This document shows positions 26,580 to 40,300 of a stretch of DNA of 64,000 nt, in pieces (within the stretch, counting starts at the first letter, position 1; the number at the start of each line of letters is the position of its first letter). Under the pieces are notes generated by a model. It did no database searches. It saw only the letters and a list, made by a program, of their open reading frames with translations, and was not told the origin of the DNA. The position numbers and the translations under genes were made by a program. This DNA is from Channa striata (lineage: Eukaryota > Chordata > Actinopteri > Anabantiformes > Channidae): NCBI GenBank assembly GCA_033026295.1, contig CM065179.1, forward strand, positions 124,001 through 188,000, given 5' to 3'.

Positions 26580-28290
26580 TATAGGATATAAAACACTGAC
26601 TCACACTGTAACTAAAATGCACAAAACTATTTAAATGTGTGAGCTTGACATTGTCAACCTCCTTGTCCAGTTTTGTGATGCTGCTCTCAGCAAACACCCA
26701 GTGGAATGGTGCTGCACTGTGACACGCGGCTGCTGAAGATCCTGCAGATGTGTCGAGGTCAGAGCATCTTTTGACATGTCCTCAGCTCATTGGCTCTGAC
26801 AGGACACATGGACACGTGAGGACACTTGCAGTAACTTTAATTTGAAGTGCTGTCTTTAAGTTGTAAGTTACTGTTGTAATTCAAATTATGTTCCTGTTTC
26901 ATAGGTTTGTGTGACAAATCAAACCCAGGAGGATTCAGGAGCCTAAAAGCCGGTTTGTTCCCTGTGTGTTCACATTTTAAACACACATTATCAGGTCTGT
27001 CTGTGTCTGTTTGTGTCATCAGCTGCACACACACACTAAGAAAAACTAGATGTGTAAAAAACTGTATTTGGAAAAGATGTCTGTTGATTTTCAGATGCAG
27101 GTGTGGTCATGTTTGCCAACTACTGATTATCTTGTCATTTTAATTTGATATATTGATAGTTTTTAATCAGTATTTGTCAGTAGAATGTCAAAAGTAAAGT
27201 TAAATACTTGAGTACCGTGTGTTGCCTTAGTGTAACCAACAGTCCATTAAGTAATAAAAGTTACAATGTCATTGTACAGGTACTTCGATAAATTGATTAA
27301 AGCAACTGAAGTAACGTTTTGCATTTTGTTTTCTTCAGAACAAGCGAACGAAGTCAAAAGCATTTTGAAAAACAAAGATGAATCTATGTTTTAAAGCCCT
27401 CAGTGTTTGGTTACAGCAGCATCGACATTTTGGGATGGAGAAACTGAATTGTTACTTGAGCTCAGGGATCGAGCTGCAGACTGGAGCAGCCCATCTCACA
27501 CCAAGACCTGCTTGTACCTCATTTAAGTTGAAGAAGGTAACTTCCATACTTAACTGAAGTGATGGCCAAACCTTCTTGAAGCTCTGAGGCTTCAGAACCA
27601 AATACTTCTACCTGAAGCCTCATGTGACACTAGTGGTGCCTAATGGTAAAAATCAGTCATTGCAGTTGGAATAAAGAGGAGCTCTGCTAACGTAGGTATT
27701 GTTTACTCATCCACACAGTAGATAGTAGATGCCAGATACTCGTTTCCTAACTGGGAGAATTCTCATAATTTTCTCATGCAGACTAAACATCTTTAATTAA
27801 TCACTGAGATCCATTAGCAAGGATCTCTGCAGGTCTGTTTTATTTAAATATAAATTGGTTTCAGTTTCACGTCATTACCATCAAACTTTCCTGTTCTCTG
27901 AAAGAAAACTGTAAATCAGCTGCAAAATGCAAAACATCAAGCCGGGTGGGCGAGCGGTCTCACAGGAATGGCCACAATGGACCAGGCTATCACAAGTTGA
28001 TGCCAAAATATTCATAATGAAAATAATTTGCACTCATCAGAATTCAGTTAAGAGGGCTGATAACCGCTTCTCTCATCTGGAGAACTATGTGGGTGATGAT
28101 ACAGTGTTTTCAAGCCACAGATTTGCTGTTTTTAACCAACCGTGTGCTTAGTTACCTGAAGCAGCACTGAAAGCACTGTACTGCTCTGATCCACTAGTCA
28201 TCTGCTGGTGTTTGAAAGGTGATGGTGACGGCAGCAAATTTAAGAGTAAAACTTAAAAGTAAAAACTAAGAGTAAAAACGCAAGTGACGG
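26580..28290. other. Intergenic DNA between the orphan exons and the EEF1D 3' end
   Basis: Nothing convincing. A 67 nt stretch at 26,691-26,757 has an acceptor, an open frame (PSGMVLHCDTRLLKILQMCR) and a donor-like GT, but it has no partner exon. Confidence 0.4.
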
Positions 28291-28313
28291 GAGCTTCAGT
28301 GCAAGAGTTGATT

Positions 28314-28319
28314 TTTATT
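28314..28319 (-). promoter_or_regulatory. EEF1D polyadenylation signal AATAAA
   Basis: Canonical hexamer on the minus strand (tttatt on plus), about 70 nt after the EEF1D stop codon at 28,388-28,390, giving a short 3' UTR as is usual for highly expressed translation-factor mRNAs. Confidence 0.65.
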
Positions 28320-28387
28320 CTTATTAACCGTTGAGACAATCAACAGAAAAACAAGGCATGACAAACAACAGACAACATCGTACTGAA

Positions 28388-31300
28388 TCAGATTTTGTTG
28401 AAAGCTGCTACATCAACACTCTGGACCTGAAACAGAAGAAAAAGATGTCATTGATTTGGGTTTTCTGCGTGTGAATTCACATATTTTTGCAACATACTCA
28501 ATGTAAACCAGTAATGTTGCTATAGCCAGTCTTTCTGTGTGTATTGTTTTAGCAACAAACCCCGTGAAGAGACTGAAAATGTGTGTAACTGTGTGTTACT
28601 ATGAGGGACAGAACCTGATTTAACTTCTTTTTTTTGTTCCTATGTATTACTGTCATAAAGGAGCCTGACTCCCAGGGCAGCATGGTGGCCTGCTGATGTC
28701 TTTAATAGTCTTTGGTCAACATAGAGCTTCAACCAGGATGAATAGGCTAATAGTCAATTCCCAGACCTGGTAACTTCTCAAGAAGTTACGCTGAACATCT
28801 GCAGCATTAGAAGAAGCTAGTGGAGTAAAAGCAGAGCTTACACACTGTTCGCTCAATTACTTCAGAGGTTGTGAAACATGACAATTGTTTTTTTTTTTTT
28901 GAAAGAAACATTTTGGGGGATTCGATTGTTGTTGAACAACAATGGAGCTCTATGGCACAGTCCAAAGCTCCTCACTTGAGTAAGCAGACAATCCATTGTT
29001 GGGTTAAGTCTCTAACATACTAAAAACACAGACAATAAACAGCCTTTGTGCAATTCATTGTCGTCTATAGGATTTTACTACAACTGTCCTGTGCGGTGCA
29101 ACTCTGATGACATTTCAGTGGGAAATAGATCTTTGGTCATGACTTACTAAGGTATGGGAGTTAGATGGTAGAACGTGACAAGTGCTTTATAAAACAACAC
29201 CATTTATGTTTCTGTCCCACAAAGTGTATACAGAGCTATTTACTTTGGATATTATCATTTTGCAAATTTGTTTGTTTATATGATTGAACAGGAATTTCCA
29301 AGTTTTTGCTCTGCAACTTTATTCATTCTAAATATTGTGACATAGCCATATTTTGGTCTAATGTTGTATTAATATTTCTTTAGTAGACATTACAGTTATA
29401 CATTCTAGGGCTGCACCTAACGAGTATTTTTCATGTCAACTTTTCTACTTTTTTTGGTTATTCTAATGATTATTTTCCTATTAATCTGCAGCAGCATTCA
29501 CAATCATGATGTCAACATAAACTCCACCTACTGGCTAAACCCCTGCTACACAACACACACAAGATGCAAATGACACGCTGCATAATTCAACATATAACCC
29601 ACAGAACAGAACTCCCACAGTTCCTAGCACCCACAAGTCTCAAGAGTCCACCCCCCTTGGGTCGTTACAAAAATATAACACAATATAATGACAACAATTC
29701 ATTTACAAAAAATTAAAACGTAAATTTGTCAATCATTTATATTTCAGTTCAATAATTCCTCCCCCCAACATCAGCCAGTCTTAACTGGTAACCTGTGTTC
29801 TACAGACTAATATAAAATCTCTGCTGAGCTCAGCCCTCGCTCAAACCCAGAGAGAAAGAGCTGCTCCCCATTTTCTTCTTGCTAATCTCCTTGAAGAATT
29901 TATATTTGAGGATTTCCGAACACAAATTTTAATATTTTCATGCTCTACTTAACCTTTAACAACTAAATGTGCTGTGTGGTCATTTCTTTATGGTCCCAAA
30001 ATTTTCCCAGGCATCAAATCTTTGAGTACTGTTAATTTTTAGCCCAGCCTGCAATGCGTCAACGTACGTTTCAGAAATTGACGTATTTTTATAATCGATT
30101 ATGTAGACAAATCACCCAACCCCTAAAATATTCAACTAACTTCACTACAACAACAACAACAACAACAACAAGCCACACATCACATGTGGAGCATGAATGA
30201 TCTCAGGGCCAAGTTATATCATTGTTCCCACCTGTTACGAAAGGATTTTCTAATTGACTCTTATCTTAAATAATTCTCATGCAGACACTAAAACCTAGTG
30301 AAGTTATGGTCAAGGCAGATTATTCAAAGCACTATCGAGCTTTTGAAGCAGAAGTATTGCGACAAAGCTTCGCTTCACCATGCAAAGATGCACATGAACA
30401 CCGTACCTGAAGCTTTAGTCGTTTCTGGCTCATTCTGAACATCAGATCTACTTCATATTCTGCTCATTGAAAGCTGCAAAGTACCTTAAAGTGCTCTACA
30501 GACTTTACTGAGCATTAAAGGATGCCTTCACTGATTTAGAATTTGCTTCTAGTTTGGGTAGCAAATGTGAATGAATGCCATTAAACCTCCATCTGACTTC
30601 CCTATATCAACACATCTCTCTACTTCTAGCTGAAAAACACCTCCAGATCAATTGGAGGAACCTTCAGTTTAGATTATCTTATTTTGTTGCCCACACTATG
30701 GAGTTTGCAATCATGGTCAACTTGTTTTCATCTGGAGGAGTTTCTCTGCTAGAAACAGATAAATATATTACAGGGAAGTCAGAAAGAAGTTTAACAGTAT
30801 TAATGCCATAGAGAGCAAGTTGAAAATTGGTAAAGGCCTAGCATTCATCTTGCATTCTGAACAAATGTTTCGCCTATTCACATGTAACACCAAAGACTTG
30901 CCATCAGATGTCGCAATTTTTACTGTGTCAAATGCTTCCAAACAGTCAACCATTTTTAACACGTGTGCCTCATAAAGATTCACTGCTTCAGAAAGCTTCT
31001 CTTTCTCCACTACTTGCCCCGGCTGTAGACCCGAGTTGTTGCCCAATATTCAATATTTTAAAATTGTGTACACTCATTGATCTGATTGTGGTGTGCAACA
31101 TATAAAACAACTCTCCAGTTTCAGCAATACTTGACATTATCTTTTTACTGCATTTACTGCTGGATTAGAATGAAGTGCTTTCAACTCGCCGAGTTTAGTT
31201 TACATGTCTGGACATTTATTTCTGGTGTACTGTGTGGTACTTACATAATCTTCAAACTTGGTGATCTCTTCCTCCAGCATGTCTGTTCCCACCTTGTCAT

Positions 31301-34300
31301 CCTCCACCACGCACGCAATCTGAAGCTTCTTGATACCGTAACCCACAGGAACCAGTTTGGATGTGCCCCACAAGAGACCATCGGCTTGAACCGAGCGCAC
31401 GCACTCCTCCAGCTTAGCCATGTCAGTTTCATCATCCCACTTGAAGAACAGAGGAGAGATTATTAAAAACAAGATGGAAATTGAACTTGCTGTCAGTCAA
31501 AATAACAGCCTAGTTTTTAGCTCTGAGGGAGACACCAAACTTCTGAACACTGAAAAAATCCAGGACAGACTTACAGGCTTCACATCCAATAAGATGGAAG
31601 ACTTTGCGATGACGGCGGGCTTCTTTGCCTTTCTTTCTGCGTACTCTTTTAACCTCTGCTCTTTGAGTTTCTCTGCCTCTTCATCATCATCACTGCCAAA
31701 CAAGTCAATATCGTCATCATCATCCTCTTCTTCCTTGACTGGGGCAACGGATGTCTGCTGAATAGTAGTTCCCTGAACAGAGAAATACTGATCAACCAAA
31801 CAGGGACTTAATAATGACCTGCTGCCAAAAACTATATCTCATAAGGATTACTGATCCTATCCAAAGTTTAGTTAGGAACTTACGTTTGTGTAGGGGACTG
31901 CAAGAGTGGGAGCTGGGGACACAGCTGCAGGAGATTTCTCCAAAACTGCTACTCGACATTCCAGTTTGGAAAGTTCTGCTCTTAAGTTGTCCACCACTAA
32001 GGAAACAGGACCAAAGCCAGTGAGTCTTACTTACCAAAAACAAAATGAACAATATAGAATAAATTTTATATATATATATATAAAGTTAAAGCCTTTTTCA
32101 AATGGACTGTGTTCAATATAGTCAGCTTCATACTTTTGTTTTAGTTTGAACTGCCTGACTCCTTTTTTTTAAAGGGAAATGATTCCTTCATCATTTACTT
32201 GATCATGTACCGATATAACTGAGAGTAGCCTCATTAACTGTACTCCTGTACAAGTTGATTACCTGACTGATAATTATGCAGCATCATTACGTTCCATACT
32301 TGATACTGTTGCTCTAAAAAAGAAGGCAGTAAATCTGAACAGGGGATCTCCATGGAATAGCTCGCAAACCCGCAATTTAAAGCAGGCGTCACGAAGATTA
32401 GAAAGGAAGTGGCGTTCCACTCATTCACAAGAATCACGCCTAGCCTGGAAAAAGACTTTATACTTATAAAAATTAGCACTCCGTAAAGCCAGAGCAGCAT
32501 ATTATTCATCACTAATAGAGGAAAACAAGAACAACCCCCGGTTTCTTTTCAGCACTGTAGCCAGGCTGACTGAGAGCCATAGTTCAGTTGAGCCTAGTAT
32601 TCCCTCAACGCTATGCAGCAATGACGTTATGACTTTCTTCACAAATAAAATCGTAGCTATTAGAAACAAAATTCACAAGACCCTCCCCATAAATACAACT
32701 GACTTAGAATCATCAGTAAATCCTCAGTCCCCTTTAGACTGCTTTCCATAGATCTTGCTGAGTTAACTTCAACTATTATGGCATCTAAACCAACAATATG
32801 TCTGCTAGACCCTATTCCAGTTAGACTGCTCAAAGATGCTCTACCCTTATTAGATTAATGATATCTAATACGAACGTGTCTATCTTTACAAACAGGATTA
32901 AACCAAAGGCCTATGAGGTAGCTGTAATCAAACCTCTACTTAAAAAACCTAGTCTGGATCCAGGTGTTTTAGCCAATTACAGACCAATGTCCAATCTCCC
33001 CTTTATTTCTAAAATACTTGAAAATGTAGTTGCGAAACAATTATGTGACCACCTGCGCAGAAATGACTTGTTTGAAGACTTTCAGTAAGGACTTTTTGTG
33101 CTTCTCTCTCTCTCTGTCCCTGTCTTCAGGTGTCCCCAACTTTGGAGCTGTGTGTCTTCCAGTACACCGTCTCCGTCTCCTTCTGTCTCTCCTCTGACTT
33201 GCTCTGTCTGCCACATGTTTAGTTTTTCCTCGGCCTCCTTTAGTGATAACGGTACTTGTAATAAATGTGAGGTTATTGCAGCTCTGGAGGCGAGGATCTC
33301 TGAATTGGAAGCTCGGCTCCGCACCATGACAAACAATCCAGCTAGTCAGGCCCCGGTAGCTGGTGCGGACCAACCTAGCATAGCCACTGTTAGCTTAGCC
33401 ACTGTTAGCTGTTCCCCAGCAGTACCCGAGCAGCCGGGAAGCCAGGCCGGCTGGGTGACGGTTCGTAAGCGATCTAATGCTAAACAGACGCCCCAGGTTC
33501 ACCACCAGCCGGTTCACGTTTCCAATCGATTTTCCCCACTCAGCGACACACCCGCTGAGGAACGAACTCTGGTAATTGGCGACTCCATAGTCAGAAATGT
33601 GAACTTAGAGACGCCAGCGCCATAGTCCAATGTTACCCTGGGGCCAGAGCGGGCGACATCGAATCCTATTTGAAGCTCCTGTCTAAGGATAAACGAGATA
33701 CCGTAAGATCATTATTCATGCAGGAACAAATGACGCCCGACGCAAATCGGAGGTCACTAAAACGAATATTGAATCGGTGTGTAACTTTGCAAAAACAATG
33801 TCGGACTCCGTAGTTTTCTCTGGACCCCTGCCAAATCTGATCAGTGACGACATATATAGCCGCATGTCGTCATTCAACCGCTGGCTGTCTAGGTGGTGTC
33901 CAGCAAACGATGTGGGCTACATAGACAATTGGAAAAGTTTTTGGGGAAAACCTAGGCTTATTAGGAGAGACGGCATCCATCCTACTTTGGACGGTGCCTC
34001 TCTCTTATCAAAAAAAAATATGGCTGATTTTATTAGACAACCAAAAGATTGACAATCCAGAGTTGAGCCTAGGACGCAGAGATCCAGTCCTACACGCCTC
34101 TCTGCAGTATCCTTACCGCCGTTACCCCCCCACAACTCCCACATTCCTATAGAAACTGTGTCTGTTCCCCGATTAACTAAATTTTACAAACTAAAAATGA
34201 TCACAAGAGGAGTTAATCATAATAACTTAATAAAAATCAGGACTGCTCCTCTTACTGAACAAAAACTAAAACACTTAAATGTGGATTATTAAATATCAGA

Positions 34301-37300
34301 TCTCTCTCATCTAAATCTCTGTTAGTAAATGACTTGATAAGTGATCATCAATTCGATTTATTTTGTCTCACCAAACCTGGTTGCAGAAGGAAGAATATGT
34401 TAGTTTAAATGAGTCAACCCCCAAGTCATATTAACTATCATGTTCCTAGAAGCTCAGGCCGAGGTGGAGGAGTAGCAGCAATTTATCACTCAAGCTTACC
34501 GATAAACCCTAGACCTAAACATAGTTATAACTCATTTGAGAGTCTTACTCTGAGACTTTCACACCCAAGTTGGAAAACTCAAAATCCACTTCTATTTGTT
34601 ATCGTGTATCGTCCTCCAGTCCCTTATTCTGAATTTTTGACTGAATTCTCTGATTTTCTAGCCGACTTAGTGCTTAGTGCAGATAAAGTCGTCATAGTGG
34701 GCGATTTTAACATTCATGTAGATGCTGACAGTAACTCCCTCAACACAGCATTTACTTCATTATTACATTCAATTGGTTTCTCTCAAAATGTAAAAGAACC
34801 CACTCACTGTTTTAGTCACACCCTAGACCTTGTCCTTCCATACGGTATTGAAATTGATAAACTAACAGTATTTCCTCATAATTCTGTTCTCTCTGACCAT
34901 TTCCTAATAACATTTGAATTTAGTTTATTGGACTACACGGCAGCTAGAAAGAAGTTTTGCTTCAGTAGGTGTTTATCTGAAAACACTGTGAACAAATTTA
35001 AGGAAACGATCCCTTCATCATTTACTTCAACATGTACTGATATAACTGAGAGTAGCCTCATTAACTGTACTCCTGTACAAGTTGATTACCTTACTGATAA
35101 TTATGCAGCATCTTTACGTTCCATACTTGATAGTGTTGCCCCTCTAAAAAGAAGGCAGTAATTCTGAATAGGCGATCTCCATGGTATAGCTCGCACACCC
35201 GCAATTTAAAGCAGGCGTCACGAAGATTAGAAAGGAAGTGGCGTTCACTCATTCACAAGAATCATGCCTAGCCTGGAAAAAGACTTTATACTTATAAAAA
35301 TTAGCACTCCGTAAAGCCAGAACAGCTTATTATTCATCACTAATAGAGCAAAACAAGAACAACCCCGGTTTCTTTTCAGCACTGTAGCCAGGCTGACTAA
35401 GAGCCATAGTTCAGTTGAGACTAGTTTTCCCTCAACGCTATGTAGCAATGACTTCATGACCTTCTTCACAAACAAAATCATAGCTATTAGAAATAAAATT
35501 CACCAGACCCTCCCCACAAATACAACAGAATTAGAATCATCAGTAAGTCCTCAGTCCCTTTTAGACTGCTTTGTGCCCATAGACCTTGCTGAGTTAACTT
35601 CAACTATTATGGCATCTAAACCAACAATATGTCTGCTAGACCCTATTCCAGTTAGACTGCTCAAAGATGCTCTACCCTTATTAGACACGTTCATATTAGA
35701 TATCATTAATCTATCCTTACAAACAGGATATGTACCAAAGGCTTATAAGATAGCTGTAATCAAACCTCTACTTAAAAACCTAGTCTGGATCCAGATGTCT
35801 TGGCCAATTACAGACCAATATCCAATCTCCCTTTTATTTCTAAAATACTTGAAAAAGTAGTTGTAAAGCAATTATGTGACCACCTGCGCAGAAACGACTT
35901 GTTTGAAGAATTTCAGTCAGGATTTAGAGTTCATCATAGCACAGAAACCGCACTGATTAAAGTCACCAATGATCTTCTTCTGGCTTCAGATAACGGACTT
36001 GTCTCTATACTAGTTCTGCTAGATCTTAGTGCTGCATTTGACACCATTGATCACAGAATATTATTACAGAGACTAGAACATGTAATTGGAATTAAAGGAA
36101 CAGCACTAAATTGGTTTAAATCGTATCTATCAGATAAATTCCAATTTACTCACGTTAATGATGAATCTTCGACATACACAAAAGTTAGTTATGAAATTCC
36201 ACAAGGCTCTGTATTAGGACCAATACTCTTTACTCTATATATGTCTCCCCTTGGCAACATTATTAGAAAACACTCTGTAAATTTTTTCACTGCTACGCTG
36301 ATGACACGCAGTTATATCTATCTATGAAACCTGATGAAACAAATAAATTAATCAAACTACAAGCATGTCTTAAAGATATAAGGGACTGGATGACGTATAA
36401 TTTTCTTCTTCTAAACTCAGATAAAACTGAAGTTATTGTATTTGGGCCTAATAGTCTAAGAAACATGTTTTCTAACCATATCGCTACTTTAGACGACATA
36501 ACTCTTGCCCCCAGTAGTACTGCAAGGAATCTTGGAGTCATTTTTGACCAGGATTTGTCATTTACCTCACAGATAAAGCAAATCTCTAGAACAGCCTTCT
36601 TCCACCTACGGAACATTGCCAAAATTAGGAGCATCCTGTCCCAAAGCGATGCTGAAAAATTGGTTCATGCATTTGTTACTTCTAGATTGGACTATTGTAA
36701 TTCTCTACTTTCAGGCTGCCCCAGTAACTCTCTAAAAAGCCTCCAATTAATCCAAAATGCTGCAGCAAGATTACTGACTGGGATTGGTAAGAGAGATCAT
36801 ATTTCACCTTCATTAGCATCTCTCCATTGGCTTCCAATTAAATGCAGAATAGAATTTAAAACCCTTCTTCTTACCTATAAAGCTTTAAACGGCCAAGCCC
36901 CATCATATTTAAAAGATCTCTTAGTACCATATCATCCTACTAGACCACTTCGGTCCCAAAATGCAGGCCTACTTGTGGTTCCCAGAATTTCCAAAAATAA
37001 AATGGGAGGCAGAGCCTTTAGCTATCAAGCTCCTCTCCTGTGGAACCAGCTCCCAGTCCAGAATCGGGAAGCAGACACCCTCCCTATTTTTAAGACTAGG
37101 CTCAAAACCTTCCTTTTGATAAAGCTTATAGTTGGTTATAGTCATGCTGCTATAGGCTTAGACTGCTGGGGACTCTGCACTGTGCCACTTCCTCTTCTCT
37201 TCATTCTCTCCTCTCACCCCACATCTATAATGTCACCACTGTATGACATTAACTCTGTGTCTTCTTTGTCCCGTAGTCGTCTCTCTCTCCTCCCTTTCCC

Positions 37301-40300
37301 CTCTCTCTCTCCCCCTGTCCACAGGTGTCCCCGGATTTGGCGCTGTGTGTCCTCCAGTGTGCAGCTACTGGTCCTATTAACCTGCTCAATGTTTTGTTGT
37401 TGCTTTTGTTGCTCTGTTCTTTTCTCTCTCCACTTTCCACTCTGCCCAACCGGTCAAGGCAGATGGCCGTCCTCCCTGAGCCTGGTTCTGCTGGAGGTTT
37501 CTTCCGTTAAAGGGAGTTTTTCCTCTCCACTGTTGCCTATGGCTTGCTCAAGGGGGATTTGTTGGGTTTTCTCTACCTGTTTGTATAGTCTTGACTTTAT
37601 TATGTAAAGTGCCCTGAGATGACCTTGTTGTAAATTGGCGCTATATAAATAAAGTTGAATTGAATTACACAGCTACTGGTCCTACCAACCTGCCCAATGT
37701 TTTGTTGTTGCTTTTGTTGTTTATGGCTGCTCAAGGGGGGACTTGTTAAGACTGCTGGGGGACCAACCCCTGATGCACTGAAACACTTTGCTCTTCTCAG
37801 CCCACATTTATATGTCACCACTGTAGGACATTAGCTCTGTATCTTCTTTGTCCCGTAGTTGTGCTTCTCCCTCTCTGTCTCCATCTGTCTGTCCCTGTCT
37901 TCAGGTGTCCCCAGCTTTGGAGCTACTGGTCCTACCAACCTGCCCAATGTTTTCCACTCAGCCCAACGGGTCAAGGCAGATGTCCGCCCACCCTGAGCCT
38001 GGTTCTGCTGAAGGTTTCTGCCGTTAAAGGGGGTTTTTCCTCTCCATTGTTGCCTATAGCTGCTCAAGGAGGATTTGTTGGCTTTTCTCTAAATGTCTGT
38101 GTAGTCTTGACTTTATTATGTAAAGTGCTTTGAGATGACTTTGTTGTAAATTGGCAACATATCAATAAAGTTGAAGTGAATTGAAAATTAGCTTATTGAT
38201 TTGTACTTGATTTTAGTTTTTGTTTCATTGGTCTAATAAACATTTATTACCCCTTGCCTCTTTATTTTGGCTCAAAGGGAGGAAAAGTAAGATTTTGCAA
38301 AAATAAGATTTAAAGACTGCATTGGAAAAATAATACAACATTTTGTTACACAATTTCTACTAATGAAGGAATTGTTCAGTTATTTAATATCATTGTAAAA
38401 TACAGAGTAAACACAATCACTTAACCCCAACTTTAAACAGAAGATGAACTGATTATGTTCTTAATATTATTAAGTATTTTTAACAATTATATCTTTTCAG
38501 TCTCTTTCTTCATCAGAAAACAAATTCCAACTGAATTCAATTCAACTTTATTCATATAGCGCCAATTTACAACAAGGTCATCTCAAGGCACTTTACATCA
38601 TAAAGTCAAGACTATACAAACATTTAAAGAAAACCCAACAAATCCTCCTTGAGCAAGCCATAGGCAACAGTGGAGAGGAAAAACTCCCTTTAACGGAAGA
38701 AACCTCCAGCAGAACCAGGCCCAGGGTGGGCGGCCCTCTGCCTTGACCAGTTGAGCTGAGTGGAAAGTGGACAGAGAAAAGAACAGAGCAAAAAAGCAAC
38801 AACAAAACATTGGGCAGGTTAGCAGGACCAGTAGCTGCACACTGGAGGACACACAGCGCCAAATCCGGGGACACCTGAAGACAGGGACAGAGAGGGAGAA
38901 AGACGACTACGAGACAAAGAAGATACATAGTTATGTCATACAGTGGTGACATAGATGTGGGGTGAGAGGAGAGAATGAAGAGAAGAGGAAAGTGGCTCAC
39001 TGCAGAGTCCCCCAGCAGTCTAAGCCTATAGCAGCATAACCTCCCATTCTACTTTTGGAAATGCTAGGAACCACAAGTAGACCTGCATTTTGAGACCAAA
39101 ATGGTCTAGTAGGATGATATGGTACTAGGAGATCTTTTAGGCATGATGGAGCTTGACCGTTTAGAGCTTTATAGGTAAGAAGAAGGGTTTTAAATTCTAT
39201 TCTACATTTAATGGGAAGCCTATGGAGAGAAGCTAAGAAGTTGAAATATGATCTCTCTTACCAATCCCAGTCAGCAATCTTGCTGCAGCATTTTGGATTA
39301 ATTGAAGGCTTTTTATAGAGTTACTGGGGCGGCCTGAAAGTAGAGAATTACAGTAATCCAATGTAGAAGTAACGAATGCAAGAACCAGTGTTTCAGCATC
39401 GCTTTGAGACAGGATGCTCCTAATTTTGGCAATGTTCCGTCGGTGGAAGAAGGCTGTTCTAGAGGTTTGTTTTATGTGTGAGGTAATTGACAAATCCTGG
39501 TCAAAAATGACTCCGAGATTCCTTGCAGTACTACTGGGGGCCAGAGTTATGTCATCTAAAGTAGCAATATGGTTACAAAACATGTTTCTTAGACTTTTAG
39601 GCCCAAATACAATAACTTTGGTTTCATCTGAGTTTATTTAGAAGAAGGAAATTACACGTCATCCATTCCCTTATGTCTTTTAGACATGCTTGTAGTTTGA
39701 TTAATTGATTTGTTTCATCAGGTTTCATAGATCGATATAACTGCGTGTCATCAGCGTAGCAGTGAAAAAAGTGTTTTCCAATAATGTTGCCAAGGGGAGA
39801 CGTATATAGAGTATTGGTCCTAACACAGAGCCTTGTGGAACTCCATAACTAACTTTTGTGTATGGGTTCATCATTAACATGAACAAATTGGAATCTATCT
39901 GATAGATAAGATTTAAACCAATTAGTGCAGTTCCTTTAATTCCAATTACATGTTCTAGTCTCTGTAACAATATTCTGTGATCAATGGTGTCAAATGCAGC
40001 ACTAAGATCTAGCAGAACTAGTACAGAGACAAGTCCATTATCTGAAGCCACAAGAAGATCGTTGGTGACTTTAATCCGTGCGGTTTCTGTGCTATGATGA
40101 ACTCTAAATCCTGACTGAAATTCTTCAAACAAGTCATTTCTGCGCAATTAAAGGGGAGATTGGATATTGGTCTGTAATTGGCTAAGACACCCGTATCCAG
40201 ACATGTTTTTTTAAGTAGAGGTTTGACTACAGCTACCAAAGCAGTCTAAAAGGGACTGAGGACTTACTGATGATTCTAATTCTGTTGTATTTGTGGGGAG

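Larger units (their letters stand above)
28427..31244 (-). other. EEF1D last intron
   Basis: 2.8 kb intron containing a hAT-like element (29,406-30,125) and an (AAC)n run. A 92-codon open frame on the minus strand at 30,768-31,046 has no recognised relatives and no splice context. Confidence 0.8.

Noticed and set aside
30768..31046. 92-codon minus-strand frame in the last EEF1D intron
   Set aside because: It looks soluble and protein-like but has no recognised relatives, no matching splice context with EEF1D, and EEF1D continuity is fully explained without it. It could be a transposon relic.
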